Assembly (NCBI GenBank): GCA_000151295.1
Contig: GG745361.1
Span: 523,640 to 540,959 of the forward strand
Direction of reading: 5' to 3'
Source of the DNA: Allomyces macrogynus ATCC 38327
Lineage: Eukaryota > Blastocladiomycota > Blastocladiomycetes > Blastocladiales > Blastocladiaceae
DNA length: 17,320 nt
Part shown: positions 9,166 to 17,320 of the stretch, one piece after another
Position numbering within the stretch: the first letter of the stretch is position 1
How the letters are laid out: every line of letters starts with the position of its first letter
The notes under the pieces: generated by a model
Databases searched by the model: none
What the model was told of the DNA's origin: nothing
The model's input: the letters and a program-made list of their open reading frames with translations, nothing else
Position numbers and translations under genes: made by a program

Positions 9166-10699
9166 ATGTCCTACTCGTACGGGCGCGGCCGGCGCACCTA
9201 CTCGCGGTCGCCGTTTGCGACCGACGACGATAACCAGGACCAGGCCTGTACGTTCATGCGCCACCTTCCCTCCCTCCACTCCTCGATACACTCACGTCGA
9301 CGCGTCCACCTTACAGCCCAGCGCGGCCGGTCGTCCACGCGTATTCCGGCTCCGCCGTCGCCCGCGTCCTCGTCGTCGCACACATCCCCGACGGGCGGGA
9401 ACCGGTACCTGGCGCCGACCGACCGCCCGACGTCGCCGCTCACGTATGGCAGCCGTACGCGCGCGGGCGCCTACCAGTCGTCGGCCATGTCGTCGATTCT
9501 CGGCGGGTCGGCACCGACGCCCGTGGTTGCACCTGCCGCGGAACGGTCGCGGTCGCGGTCGCGCGGGTTTGCCGCGGCCGAGTCGAGCGAGTCGCCGTTG
9601 TACGTAAACGCGTGTTGCTTGAAAGCGCCGAGGAGGCGATGAATGACTAGTATCGTGCAATGCTAGCGCCACGTCGACGACCGAACCCGTCCCGCCGATC
9701 CGCACCGATATGCGGTCGCCCGTGCCGCGCGGCGAGAACCTTCGGTCGCCCGGCGGTGCGCGGTCGGCCGTGCCCGGGTACATGCGTTCCGTGAGCCCAG
9801 CGCCGTCGGTTGCCGCATCGGACATGACTGTCTCGGCTTTCCGCGATCCGGAGGCGTTCCGCAAGTTCAAAACCAAGCTGGCCGACCTCAAGGAGGATCT
9901 CGGCAATGCCAAGTCGGAGCTCGACAAGCGTACGTTATCGTTTGCCTGTCATTGGTCTCTGGAGAGTACGATGAAGTTGACCTGTTTCTGGCCATCAACC
10001 AGGGACGCGCGAGCGCGACGAGCTGCTCGGCAAGGTCGCTTCCCTCGAGCAAGAGTCGACGGCGGCGCACCGCGACCTGTCGCAGGCGCACACTCAGATC
10101 CGCGATCTTGAGGAGGAGCTGGCAACGCAGAAGGCCGAGATGCAGGCCGAGATTAGCGCGCTGCGCAACGAACTCGGCCAGACGCAGAACGACTTGGGTG
10201 CCAAGACGGCCGCACACGACGATCTCGCGTACGAGCTGCGTACGCTACGCGTCGACCACGCAAACCTGGTCAAGGCCTCGGACGAGGACCGCGAAGAGCT
10301 GCGCGTGCTCCAGGAACAGCTCGAGATTGCGCAGCGCGCGCTGCAGGAGAAGGCGCAGGAGTTTGACGCGCTGCGTAAGGAGAAGGACCGCCGGTACGTC
10401 GCTTCAGGGCTCGTTTTCGTTTGATACGGCCCGACCATGGTACTTACGGCCACGATCCCTCCTCGCACAGCTCTCTCGAGTTCCAGCAGGCCGACAAGAA
10501 GCGCATCGACCTGGAAGAGTCGTTCAAGGAGCTCTCGGGCCACTCCAAGGCCATCGAGTCGTCGCACGAGCAGGCGCAGGACGAGCTCACGTACCTCGCG
10601 AGCCAGCTGCAGGAGGAGCGCGAGGCGCGGTTGGCCGCCGAGGCCGCAGCACAGGACGCGCTGCAGCGGCTCGCTGAGCTCGAGGAAATGATGTCGTGA
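9166..10699 (+). CDS. Coiled-coil protein with S/T-P-rich head, family not recognised
   Basis: Five exons, 9166-9247, 9317-9599, 9667-9929, 10003-10393 and 10471-10699, give 415 residues. All four donors are GTACGT and introns are 67-77 nt. I do not recognise the family. Residues 1 to about 180 form a basic, Ser/Arg/Pro-rich head starting MSYSYGRGRRTYSRSPF, with an SRSRSRG run and many SP/TP sites (RSPF, PSPA, TSPT, TSPL, ESPF, RSPV, RSPG, VSPA) suited to proline-directed kinases. From about 184 (PEAFRKFKTKLADLKEDL) to the C terminus is a nearly unbroken coiled coil rich in Glu, Leu, Lys and Ala, with almost no proline or glycine. The layout suggests a structural, cytoskeletal or spindle-pole scaffold and superficially recalls intermediate-filament proteins, but no diagnostic motif supports that. 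Intron 1 (69 nt) is in frame and stop-free. The gene structure is firm; the function is unknown. Confidence 0.85.
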
Positions 10700-11101
10700 G
10701 CGTTGCCGTTGCGCGACGCGAACGCACGAGTACCACAAGACCACCAACACGAACACGAAAAAACGAGAATCGGAATCGCAACGACGCGCAATGTGAATTT
10801 TTTTTTAATTTTGGGTGCCGGCGCCGTGTCCTCCCGCCGTTTTGCGCGGGGACGCGTTTGTATCTCCGCCGGCACGCCGCACCCTTTTTGCTTTGCTTCC
10901 TCGACTGGAACGGCTTTCAAACATGTAGATGACCACATCTTTTTGCTTTGAATTTGCAATGGAACCAGCGCTGGCCTTGGTCTGGAAACTGCGTGAGAAC
11001 GCGGGTCGTGCTCAGAGCAGGACATCATGAACCACGTCCAGCGTCGGCATTGTCGACCCCGCTCGTGCAACAGGCCCCGTACGGCTCAGCCGAGCAAATA
11101 G

Positions 11102-11107
11102 AATAAA
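11102..11107 (+). terminator. Possible polyadenylation signal AATAAA
   Basis: First plain AATAAA after the coiled-coil gene, but 402 nt beyond its stop codon, which is far for a compact fungal genome. A non-canonical signal near the A/T-rich patch at 10795-10815 is an alternative. Confidence 0.3.
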
Positions 11108-11690
11108 GAAATGCACCTCGCGCTCACTCTCCACCAGTTTTCATCCTGCTGTGATCCTCAAAAACAGCCGAACGCGCCAAACGACGTCGTGAAACACCAA
11201 ACCCGCAGCACCATGATTCAACACAGCAGGGCAACACCAGCGTCACGACAGATCAAGGTATCCGCAGCAGAACCCGCCGGCTTGGCGGAACTTGTCGTTT
11301 CTGCGCCGTTCATCCGCCGGCTAGGAGCCGGGTACCCGAACGGTCGTGCAACCGTACATGCGTTCCATGAATGGCTGTGGGTCCGCAGCACACCTGCTCA
11401 TTTGTTCGCCGGCTGACCCCCGCGATTTAGCATTTTGCTCGCGTGCGTGCCAAGTGCATTTCTCTCGGTAACCCGACGCTGGACGAAACAAAAACCATTG
11501 CTTGTTATCCAGTCGTTCCAGGGACCCAGGCCGCCGGGCCGTATGTTCATACGATGGGGGGCGTACCTATCCGCCAATCACGCCGCGTTTTCACAAAACA
11601 ACGCGTTTGGACACGGTTTGTATCACCAACGACGTTTGATTTTCCTGCCGGGTTCGGCCCGCTCTCCTCACCTTGGGAATGCAATGGCGT

Positions 11691-11738
11691 CCCTTGGTTC
11701 CCTTGGTCCCCTTGGTCCCCTTGGTCCCCTTGGTTCCG
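11691..11738. repeat. Minisatellite, five 9-nt units (CCCTTGGTY)
   Basis: Five back-to-back units: CCCTTGGTT, three identical CCCTTGGTC, then CCCTTGGTT and a partial unit. The array lies about 530 nt upstream of the lipase start. A unit of three codons would be frame-neutral if transcribed and translated, but no supported gene covers it. Confidence 0.9.
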
Positions 11739-11888
11739 TTTTACCATCCTAATGTTCCGAAAAAGTTTCCCCGAGCTGGCCCCAGCGGTACGGCCGGCGT
11801 CCCGGTCTGCACGCGGCATTTCAACACCGGAGCGCGCATGTACGCGCCCCGCGTCGCGTCTCACCAATGTTCGCTCGGCTGGCCGCGA

Positions 11889-11910
11889 GACTGGCGCGCA
11901 TGCGCCAGTC
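11889..11910. repeat. Inverted repeat, 9-bp arms, 4-nt spacer
   Basis: GACTGGCGC and GCGCCAGTC flank GCAT. The palindrome is perfect and lies about 355 nt upstream of the lipase start. It could be a dimeric transcription-factor site or a chance palindrome in GC-rich DNA. Confidence 0.6.
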
Positions 11911-12154
11911 ATCAGGACCCGGTCGGTCCAGAAAGCCTGCTCCTGCGTCGCGCCAGGGTTGGCACGTCCGCACCCCCGGTCACCTGGCGTCACTTGGCGC
12001 TCCGCTCATCCAGGCCCCAGTGCCCGGCCGCGCTTGGTGCCGACTGGGTCCTTGGTGCGAACCACGTCGGGGATACTCTCAGGTCGCGATTATCGCATGC
12101 TGATGCCCCAAAGACCCACGACGCAAGTTGTTGCGCGACGTGGTGCTCCCGCCG

Positions 12155-12162
12155 TATATAAA
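12155..12162 (+). promoter_or_regulatory. TATA box of lipase gene (TATATAAA)
   Basis: TATATAAA lies 111 nt upstream of the lipase ATG at 12266, in otherwise GC-rich sequence. Transcription would start near 12190, giving a leader of about 75 nt. It is the best TATA match in the window and fits a gene with inducible expression. Confidence 0.75.
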
Positions 12163-12265
12163 CCAGCTACCCGCCCGTCTCGACGATGCTCTCCACCCTT
12201 CTTTGCACGGCAATAGACGACGCGATACCCAACACGATCTCTCCACCCGACAGTTCCTTCGCACC

Positions 12266-13531
12266 ATGAAGCTCTCGCTTGCGCACTTGCTGCTCGTTTT
12301 GCTCGCTCTCGCGTCGGTCCACGCGACGCCCATCACCCCGGCGGCTGCCAAAGCTAAGGCTGCGCAGGACGCGACCGAGGCCGAGATCCGCGCCAAGGGT
12401 ACTTTCTCAGCGTCACTGAAGCTTGGCGATGAGGATCGGCGCGATCATGAACTGACGTTGATCTCCATTCTGCTCCGCGAAAAAGTCCCCATGACGCCCG
12501 AGATGGAGACTCTGCTGGCGAAATGGAAGGACGCCAAGCTCCCCGATGACGCGACCGCGTCCAACACGACCGCCTCGGCTCCTCCCGCCAGCATCGCCGG
12601 CTCCCGCCCGTCACGTCCCGCCGTCGCCGACACGACGCGCACGGACCTGCGCATCTTTGCTCGTTTCGCGGCCGCGTCCTACTGCATCATCCACGATAAC
12701 CTGCGCAAGTGGACGTGCGGCGCCAACTGCCAGGGCGGGACCGAAGGCACGCGCGATGTGACGGTGATCAACACGTCCAAGTACCAGCTCAAGGGGTGGA
12801 TGGGCGTCAACGATCGGCTGCAAATGATCATTGTCTCGTTCCGCGGCACGCTCGAGCCGATGAATTTCATCCAAGACTTGAAGCTCAACCAGGTGAGCGC
12901 GTCGGCGCGGATTCCGACGTTGCCGTCCGGCGCCAAGTTCCACGCGGGCTTTTGGGACACGTACAATGATGGCCGCGAGTTGATTCGCGGGTGGTTGAAG
13001 GAGCGCGTCGCCAAGTACCCGGGGTACAAGGTGCATTTCACGGGGCATTCGCTCGGCGCGGTACGTTTTCATGCTTGATGTTCTCGCTCGTTTTTCCGCT
13101 CTCCACTCGAAATATCACGCGAACTGACCTCCGCCGTCGTCCACCGCGCTTCACAGGCCCTGTCGATCATCGCTGCGCTCGACCAGCAATACCTGCAGGC
13201 CCTTCCTTCGTCGCGCATTCGCGTGCTCAACTTTGGCGAGCCGCGTGTCGGCAACCCGACGTTTGCCGCATACGTGTCGAACAACCTGGCCGTGACGCGG
13301 TACGTGCACGAGGACGATGTGATCCCGCACGTGCCGCGGCCCGACTGGGCGCCGACGGGTTACGCGCACCACACGTCCGAGGTCTACTCGTATGACGGCA
13401 CGCTCTACGACTGCAAGAAGGGCGCGACCGCGTCCAAGGAGGACCCGTCGTGCGCGGCCACGCGCTGGCCGACCATCAACATGGTCTCGCATTTGCTTGC
13501 CATGGATACGGTGTTTGGGCCTTGGTGCTGA
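12266..13531 (+). CDS. Secreted class 3 (Rhizomucor-type) lipase
   Basis: Extracellular triacylglycerol lipase, alpha/beta-hydrolase of the fungal lipase_3 family, 389 residues. Two exons, 12266-13060 and 13157-13531, flank a 96-nt intron (GTACGT...CAG, branch CTGAC). A signal peptide is clear (about 1-20, hydrophobic core, cut near VHA|TP). Residues 21 to about 125 are a polar probable propeptide. The catalytic domain has FRGT (oxyanion region), the nucleophile elbow GHSLG with Ser262, the Asp motif DDVIP (Asp319) and the His motif YAHHTSE (probably His336). The intron falls three codons after the nucleophile. Ala follows GHSLG where Gly is common, which is tolerated in the family. Several Cys residues (SYC, WTCGANC, a C-terminal pair and terminal WC) could form disulfides. 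The ATG has GCACCATG context. Substrate range is not predictable. Confidence 0.94.
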
Positions 13532-14493
13532 GCGGTGGGGTGGATAGAGAGGAGAGGAATGGGCGGGGCCGTGGTGAAGAGCAGGAGAGAAGGAAGGGGT
13601 TGGCGCGGGTAGAGTGGTGAAGGAAGAGCGGGCCGTGGTGGCCCACGGAGATGTGGTTTGCGTTGTTGCGAATGTACAGGTAGAGGTAGGCAAGAATGGT
13701 GGAAGACAAAGAAGGGCAGTTTTGTAAATATTCCTGAGATTCATGAATTGCTTTCTGTTCACTCGGTTTGACGCGATTTTTCCATTGCCCATGCGGTCAG
13801 TCAGAACAATGCCAGACGTGTGGTTCGCGCGGAGAGGACCCAACCAATACAAATTCTGGAGTAAATGAAGCCGGAGCAGTGCAATGCCTCATACAACCTG
13901 GGCGCCGAATGCCACTCGCCCCCAGTATTAACAGTCACAGTCGGCTGCAATCATCCATCAAGCGCCTGATTTGGAGGTTTTGAAGCGGATGGGCAAGAAA
14001 GTACATATCCACACAGTTTGCGGGTGTGCTTTCTTGGCTTCAGAAACATGTTTATGACAAACCCACGTCGTGTCCACTGCATCCAAATGCACGTCCATGT
14101 CCTCTCCAAGTATGGAGGAGCGACTTTGTGAGACCTGGTGATACATTTGAGGTTGTTGTCGGGCAAATTCCGTCAGCGTGACAGCGACACAACGACGCAT
14201 GAACTACGATCGTAACAAGCTTGACTCCCCAGCGTGAAGCCCAAGCAGGAGGTTTGTGAGCGTAAAGACCCGAAATGGCGTCTGGCCATACTTTCGGTTC
14301 ATACTTGGTTGCCGCGCACACTCTCTCGCGACATCCATAATGATGCGCCCCCACCCATCATCCACCAAACCGCGCAAGCATCAGGCAAGCACAAAATCAA
14401 TTCATTCCGCACTGCGCGAAACTTGCGACCCAGGTTGGTCGTACCACGCCGCAGCGCGCCGCGTCAGCCGCACGCCGATGCGCGCTCTAAACC
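13532..14493. other. Convergent intergenic region, lipase / DGAT2
   Basis: About 960 nt between two convergent 3' ends. The first ~120 nt after the lipase stop are markedly purine-rich (G/A) on the plus strand. The middle is less GC-rich than the genes. An inverted repeat lies at 13994-14036. No AATAAA is obvious for either gene, and I see no supported gene. Confidence 0.6.
13994..14036. repeat. Imperfect inverted repeat
   Basis: CAAGAAAG (13994-14001) is complementary to CTTTCTTG (14029-14036), with an inner CACAC/GTGTG pair. The hairpin would have an asymmetric internal bulge. It lies between two convergent genes; a role in 3'-end formation is speculative. Confidence 0.4.
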
Positions 14494-15784
14494 TCACTCG
14501 ACAAACGTGAGTTCCTTGACGCGGTTTGGCGCCAACTCGTCCTTGAACTGGTCCCAAATCTCGACCAACCGCTGCATATACACGTCGTGCACGCGCCGCG
14601 TAATCTCCATGAGCTCCTCGTTGGTGAGCGTCTTGGGGTTGATCGGGTGGCCCACCACTTCTTCCGGGTGGACGGGCACGCCCACAACCGACGTGATCGG
14701 GCGCCGGTGCGGCAGGACGCCGAGACTGTAGTTGAACACGCCACGGCCGAGGAAGACTAATTTTGGCACACATGAGGGGATGGTGAGTTGCGGGAGGGGT
14801 GAGAAGTGATGCGAGGGATGGGGAGGGGAGTACCGACCTGGGATGGTCCAGCCAAACGTGTTCTTGATGAGCTGCTGCCCGGCGTAGATGGTCGTGCCCT
14901 TCTTGGTCGGGTGCACGTCGTAGACTTCGTTTTCGCCAAACGAGAGAATCTAGACGTGGGTCAGGAGGTGAGAATCGAGCGGGTATGGATAAGTGGGCGC
15001 CCAGAATATCGTTGCCGAGATTCGCGCGAGCGGGGGAATATCAACGAACCGGCACGAGCGATGCGCTAGACAGGCGAGAAGCCGAAACGCGTCAGATCAT
15101 GACCTCTCGACCGGAAAATGCTCAACACCGGCCATCACCGTACCCATTCTGGATCGCAATCTTGACAAACCCGAGCCGCTTCTTGAGCACCAAGTTGAGC
15201 TCGCCCGGGTGCGCGTAGAGCGACTCCTGTGCGCCGCCCACGACAATACACGCCGAATGACCCGGCCCCTTGTTCAAGATGGCCTCGACCGACTTCTTCG
15301 ACACCGACGTGATCGACAACCACAGCAGGATTTCGCGGAAAATCGGCAACGAGAAATTCTGCGACAGCGTGAGCAGGCGCAGATTGATCCCCGGGAACAG
15401 CGACGAGGAGCCTGTCGCCTCGGTCCCGAAATTGACCCAGGCGCCGAGCGAGATAATGCCGTGCGGGTGGTACCCAAAGACGTAGTTGCGGCTCGGGTCG
15501 AGGTCGGCGAGTTTGCGCAGGGAAACGGGGAAAAAGTCGCGCATCCACCGCCACACGACGAGTCGGCGCACAAACGAGGACCGGCGTCCGCCCGTCTCGG
15601 GCGCCGTGTCCCAGAACAGGACCCAGGTCATGTAGGCGAGCGCGAGTGCGCGCGTGTAGTTCCACCAGAGCAGCAGCGCGTAGATGGTAAGAGACAGCGG
15701 CACGAGGATGACCCAGGTCATGGCGCCCACGGTTTGCCGACGCCGCGCAATCGGCACGGACAGCGGCGCAAACTTGATCTGCAT
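14494..15784 (-). CDS. Diacylglycerol O-acyltransferase, DGAT2 type
   Basis: Makes triacylglycerol from diacylglycerol and acyl-CoA at the ER/lipid droplet. Four exons, 15784-15144, 15065-15050 (16 nt), 14949-14838 and 14756-14494, give 343 residues, normal for DGAT2. The N-terminus has FAPLSVPIARRRQT, then a hydrophobic hairpin (about 22-58). The signature YHPHG is at 105-109 (active His in HPHG), followed by VVGGAQESL (181-189). The 16-nt microexon supplies ASLVP, joining KIAIQNG to ILSFGENEVYD, the conserved DGAT2 block. LGRGVFNYSLGVLPHRRPI and a polar tail follow. Introns are 78, 100 and 81 nt with CTGAC, CTGAC and CTCAC branch sites; the last donor, GTCGGT, is atypical. The gene is divergent from a TAG lipase and convergent with a secreted lipase. 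Monoacylglycerol or wax-ester synthesis by the same family cannot be excluded. Confidence 0.94.
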
Positions 15785-16666
15785 ATTGGTTCGGTTGGTC
15801 GGTCGATTCGGGTCGATTCGGGTCGGTTTCGAAGGGATTTCCGAGTTTCAATGGTCCAGGAGGCCAGGCGAGGGCGCCGGTTCTCGTTCGGGATAGGGAT
15901 GACGAGCGTGCGGAACGGGTCCCAAGGTTGCAGCGTCGTGCACGGTGGCGTTGGTTTGTCGTACGGGTCGACGCGAAGTAATGGAAGAATGGGTGCAATG
16001 GGAGCCTTGGCGCGAGTTCGAACACGGATCAAACTTGCACGGCGGGCGGTGTCGTTTGATAATAAGAGCGGGCGCGAGCGTGTGGTCGAGAGCCGCAGTG
16101 TTGGCGGGCCACGTCAGGTGCCGACAGGGGGGTTGCAGCGTACTTTGTGGCGAGCTGAGGTGGAGAGCGCTGACAATGCTGGATCTGCTTTGCGAAAGGG
16201 ACGTGCAGCGCGGCTGTCAGCACTCGTTGGGCACGGTGCAGGGTGCACCAGCTTGCAGCAGCTCGTGGTTCGCGGGCACTCGCGTTGTGGTCGTCTCGGT
16301 AGATGGCAGCGTCGGCGAAGAAGAGAGCGGCGCGCACGAAGGCACGGCGCAAAGAGGGGTTGGCCGGTGCTGGCGGTGCGATGCACCTGCGGGCCAAGCG
16401 CTCACGTGGCCGGCGAACAAGACTGACATCATTTTGCTGGAAGCGCCAACTGCCTGCGCTTCTCCCGCTTCCACATGGGCGTAGCAAGCAGCCGCTGCTT
16501 GTGCTCGGCGCGGGGGACGCTTCGCTCCTTCGCACCGTCAGTCGAGTCGTCGCCCGCCACGAGTGCCAAACACAAACCATTTCGCACATTGCGGGCAATC
16601 AGCACCGGCACTGTCGACCAACGCCTACGAACAGCCGTCAACTTGCTGCAATCCACGCGCAACACC
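15785..16666. other. Shared divergent intergenic region, DGAT2 / TAG lipase
   Basis: About 880 nt between start codons of the storage-lipid synthesis gene and the lipolysis gene. No canonical TATA box is evident on either strand. A 10-nt tandem repeat lies in the likely DGAT2 leader (15801). Open frames here (for example 15945-16484 plus) show no family features. Confidence 0.6.
15801..15830. repeat. 10-nt tandem repeat in DGAT2 leader
   Basis: Two perfect copies of GGTCGATTCG are followed by a diverged third (GGTCGGTTTC). They end 17 nt from the DGAT2 start codon, so on the minus strand they lie in the 5' leader or core promoter. Confidence 0.8.
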
Positions 16667-17320
16667 ATGCTCTCGGCGCTCTCGTGGGCCGCGCGCCTGT
16701 TCGTGCCCGCTGCGAGCCCGTCCGACCTCGACCAGCTGCGCGCCGCGCTCGACCACGCGCAATCCTACGACGAATGGAAGCGTACCGCCCAGCAACTCGA
16801 CCGCAAGCTCGGCAACGACCTCTGGAAGGAGCAGCCTGTTTCCAACGACTATGACCACAAGCTCATCTACTACCGGCTGGCCAAGATGCGCAACGACCGC
16901 GCTCTCCACCACGTCCTCAACTTGATGTTTGGTCTGCGCAGCGGCCTGCTCCGCAACCTCGGCGGTATCTCGGACCCGCGCTTGTACTGTACGAGCTACA
17001 TTGGGTAAGGAATTGGCTCTTTGCTCGTGCTGCCTGGCTCGACGTTCGTTCACCGACCACGACAGCTCTCCTTGACCTGCTCCCATTTCGCTCTCGACCA
17101 GTACCAAGCGCCTGATTCAAGAGTACACGCGCGAGGTTGTCGCGCCGCTCGACTACATTGCCGAGGGTTCGCCCCCGAATTTGCCGCCGCAGCCAAAGCT
17201 TCGATTTCTTCCCACAAGACCCCCCAGTCGTTTGGAATTTCGGGGCCCTTTCCCGAGGGGGGGGCCCACTTTGGGGGCTCCTCTCCCCCCCGTTTTGCCC
17301 GGCCAATTTAAGGCTGGTCT
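16667..17320 (+). CDS. Triacylglycerol lipase, DUF3336/patatin (Tgl3/4/5, SDP1-like), cut by right edge
   Basis: Intracellular lipid-droplet lipase of the Tgl3/4/5/SDP1 type; only the start is present. Exon 1 is 16667-17004 and exon 2 begins at 17102. The 97-nt intron has GTAAGG, a TTGAC branch and CAG. Residues about 18-150 match DUF3336: SYDEWKRTAQQLD, LGNDLWKE, YDHKLIYYRL, SGLLRNLGGI, DPRLYCTSYIGTKRLIQEY. The patatin domain should start near 17190 with an HKTRQSFG-like block and a glycine-rich oxyanion motif. HKTPQSFG and GGAHFG can be read, but in a different frame from the upstream exon, in a stretch of G and C runs. I treat this as sequencing error near a contig end rather than real inactivation. 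The ATG at 16667 (CACCATG) gives a normal DUF3336 N-terminus. The conserved GXSXG region is beyond the window. Confidence 0.88.

Larger units (their letters stand above)
10700..12265. other. Long intergenic region before lipase gene
   Basis: About 1.57 kb. The first ~400 nt hold an A/T-rich patch (T-run at about 10799) and an AATAAA at 11102, probably 3' flank of the coiled-coil gene. Further on are a 9-nt minisatellite (11691), a 9-bp inverted repeat (11889) and a TATA box (12155). An open frame at 11443-12216 reads through the minisatellite but lacks family motifs and is judged non-coding. Confidence 0.6.

Noticed and set aside
11443..12216. 257-codon plus-strand open frame through the minisatellite
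   Set aside because: No recognisable domain, spans the lipase TATA box, and composition is unlike the supported genes.
14993..16426. 477-codon plus-strand open frame
   Set aside because: Antisense shadow of DGAT2 exon 1 continuing into its promoter; no family motifs, Arg-rich translation.
1..17320. CRISPR arrays, transposons, viral genes and bacterial operons
   Set aside because: No spaced direct repeats, transposase, integrase or viral motifs, terminal repeats or polycistronic layout seen on either strand.

Overview
This is eukaryotic nuclear DNA, most likely fungal. It is GC-rich and gene-dense. Eight protein genes can be rebuilt from reading-frame continuity, protein-family motifs and 25 inferred short introns. 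Most introns are 65-100 nt, begin GT(A/G)CGT, carry a CTNAC-like branch site and end in TAG or CAG. There are no operons, Shine-Dalgarno sites or mobile elements. The gene set (DUF3336/patatin lipase, DGAT2, secreted class 3 lipase, PNO1) suits a fungus. The K-Cl cotransporter and a TRAK/BICD-like CC1-box protein look more animal-like than I expect from yeasts. That hints at a GC-rich zoosporic fungus (for example Blastocladiomycota), with a GC-rich basidiomycete as the alternative. The species call is inference only.

Layout. 1-2976 (-): KCC/SLC12 cation-chloride cotransporter, C terminus beyond the left edge. 2977-4207: divergent intergenic region. 4208-5416 (+): coiled-coil protein with a CC1 box, a putative dynein/organelle adaptor. 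5417-5794: convergent 3' ends. 5795-6627 (-): PNO1/DIM2, 40S ribosome assembly factor. 6628-7122: divergent intergenic region. 7123-8519 (+): short-chain dehydrogenase in eight exons, one only 9 nt. 9166-10699 (+): unrecognised coiled-coil protein with an S/T-P-rich head. 10700-12265: long intergenic region with a 9-nt minisatellite and a TATA box. 12266-13531 (+): secreted class 3 lipase. 13532-14493: convergent intergenic region. 14494-15784 (-): DGAT2 acyltransferase with a 16-nt microexon. 15785-16666: divergent intergenic region. 16667-17320 (+): DUF3336/patatin triacylglycerol lipase, cut by the right edge, whose last ~150 bases look like poor-quality sequence.

The right-hand 5 kb groups three acylglycerol genes. 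One is an extracellular lipase that could release fatty acids. The second is DGAT2, which makes storage triacylglycerol. The third is an intracellular lipase that would mobilise it and shares a bidirectional intergenic region with DGAT2. The most unusual features are the microexons, the strong C at intron position +4, and the CC1-box protein with an in-frame, stop-free intron directly before the box.
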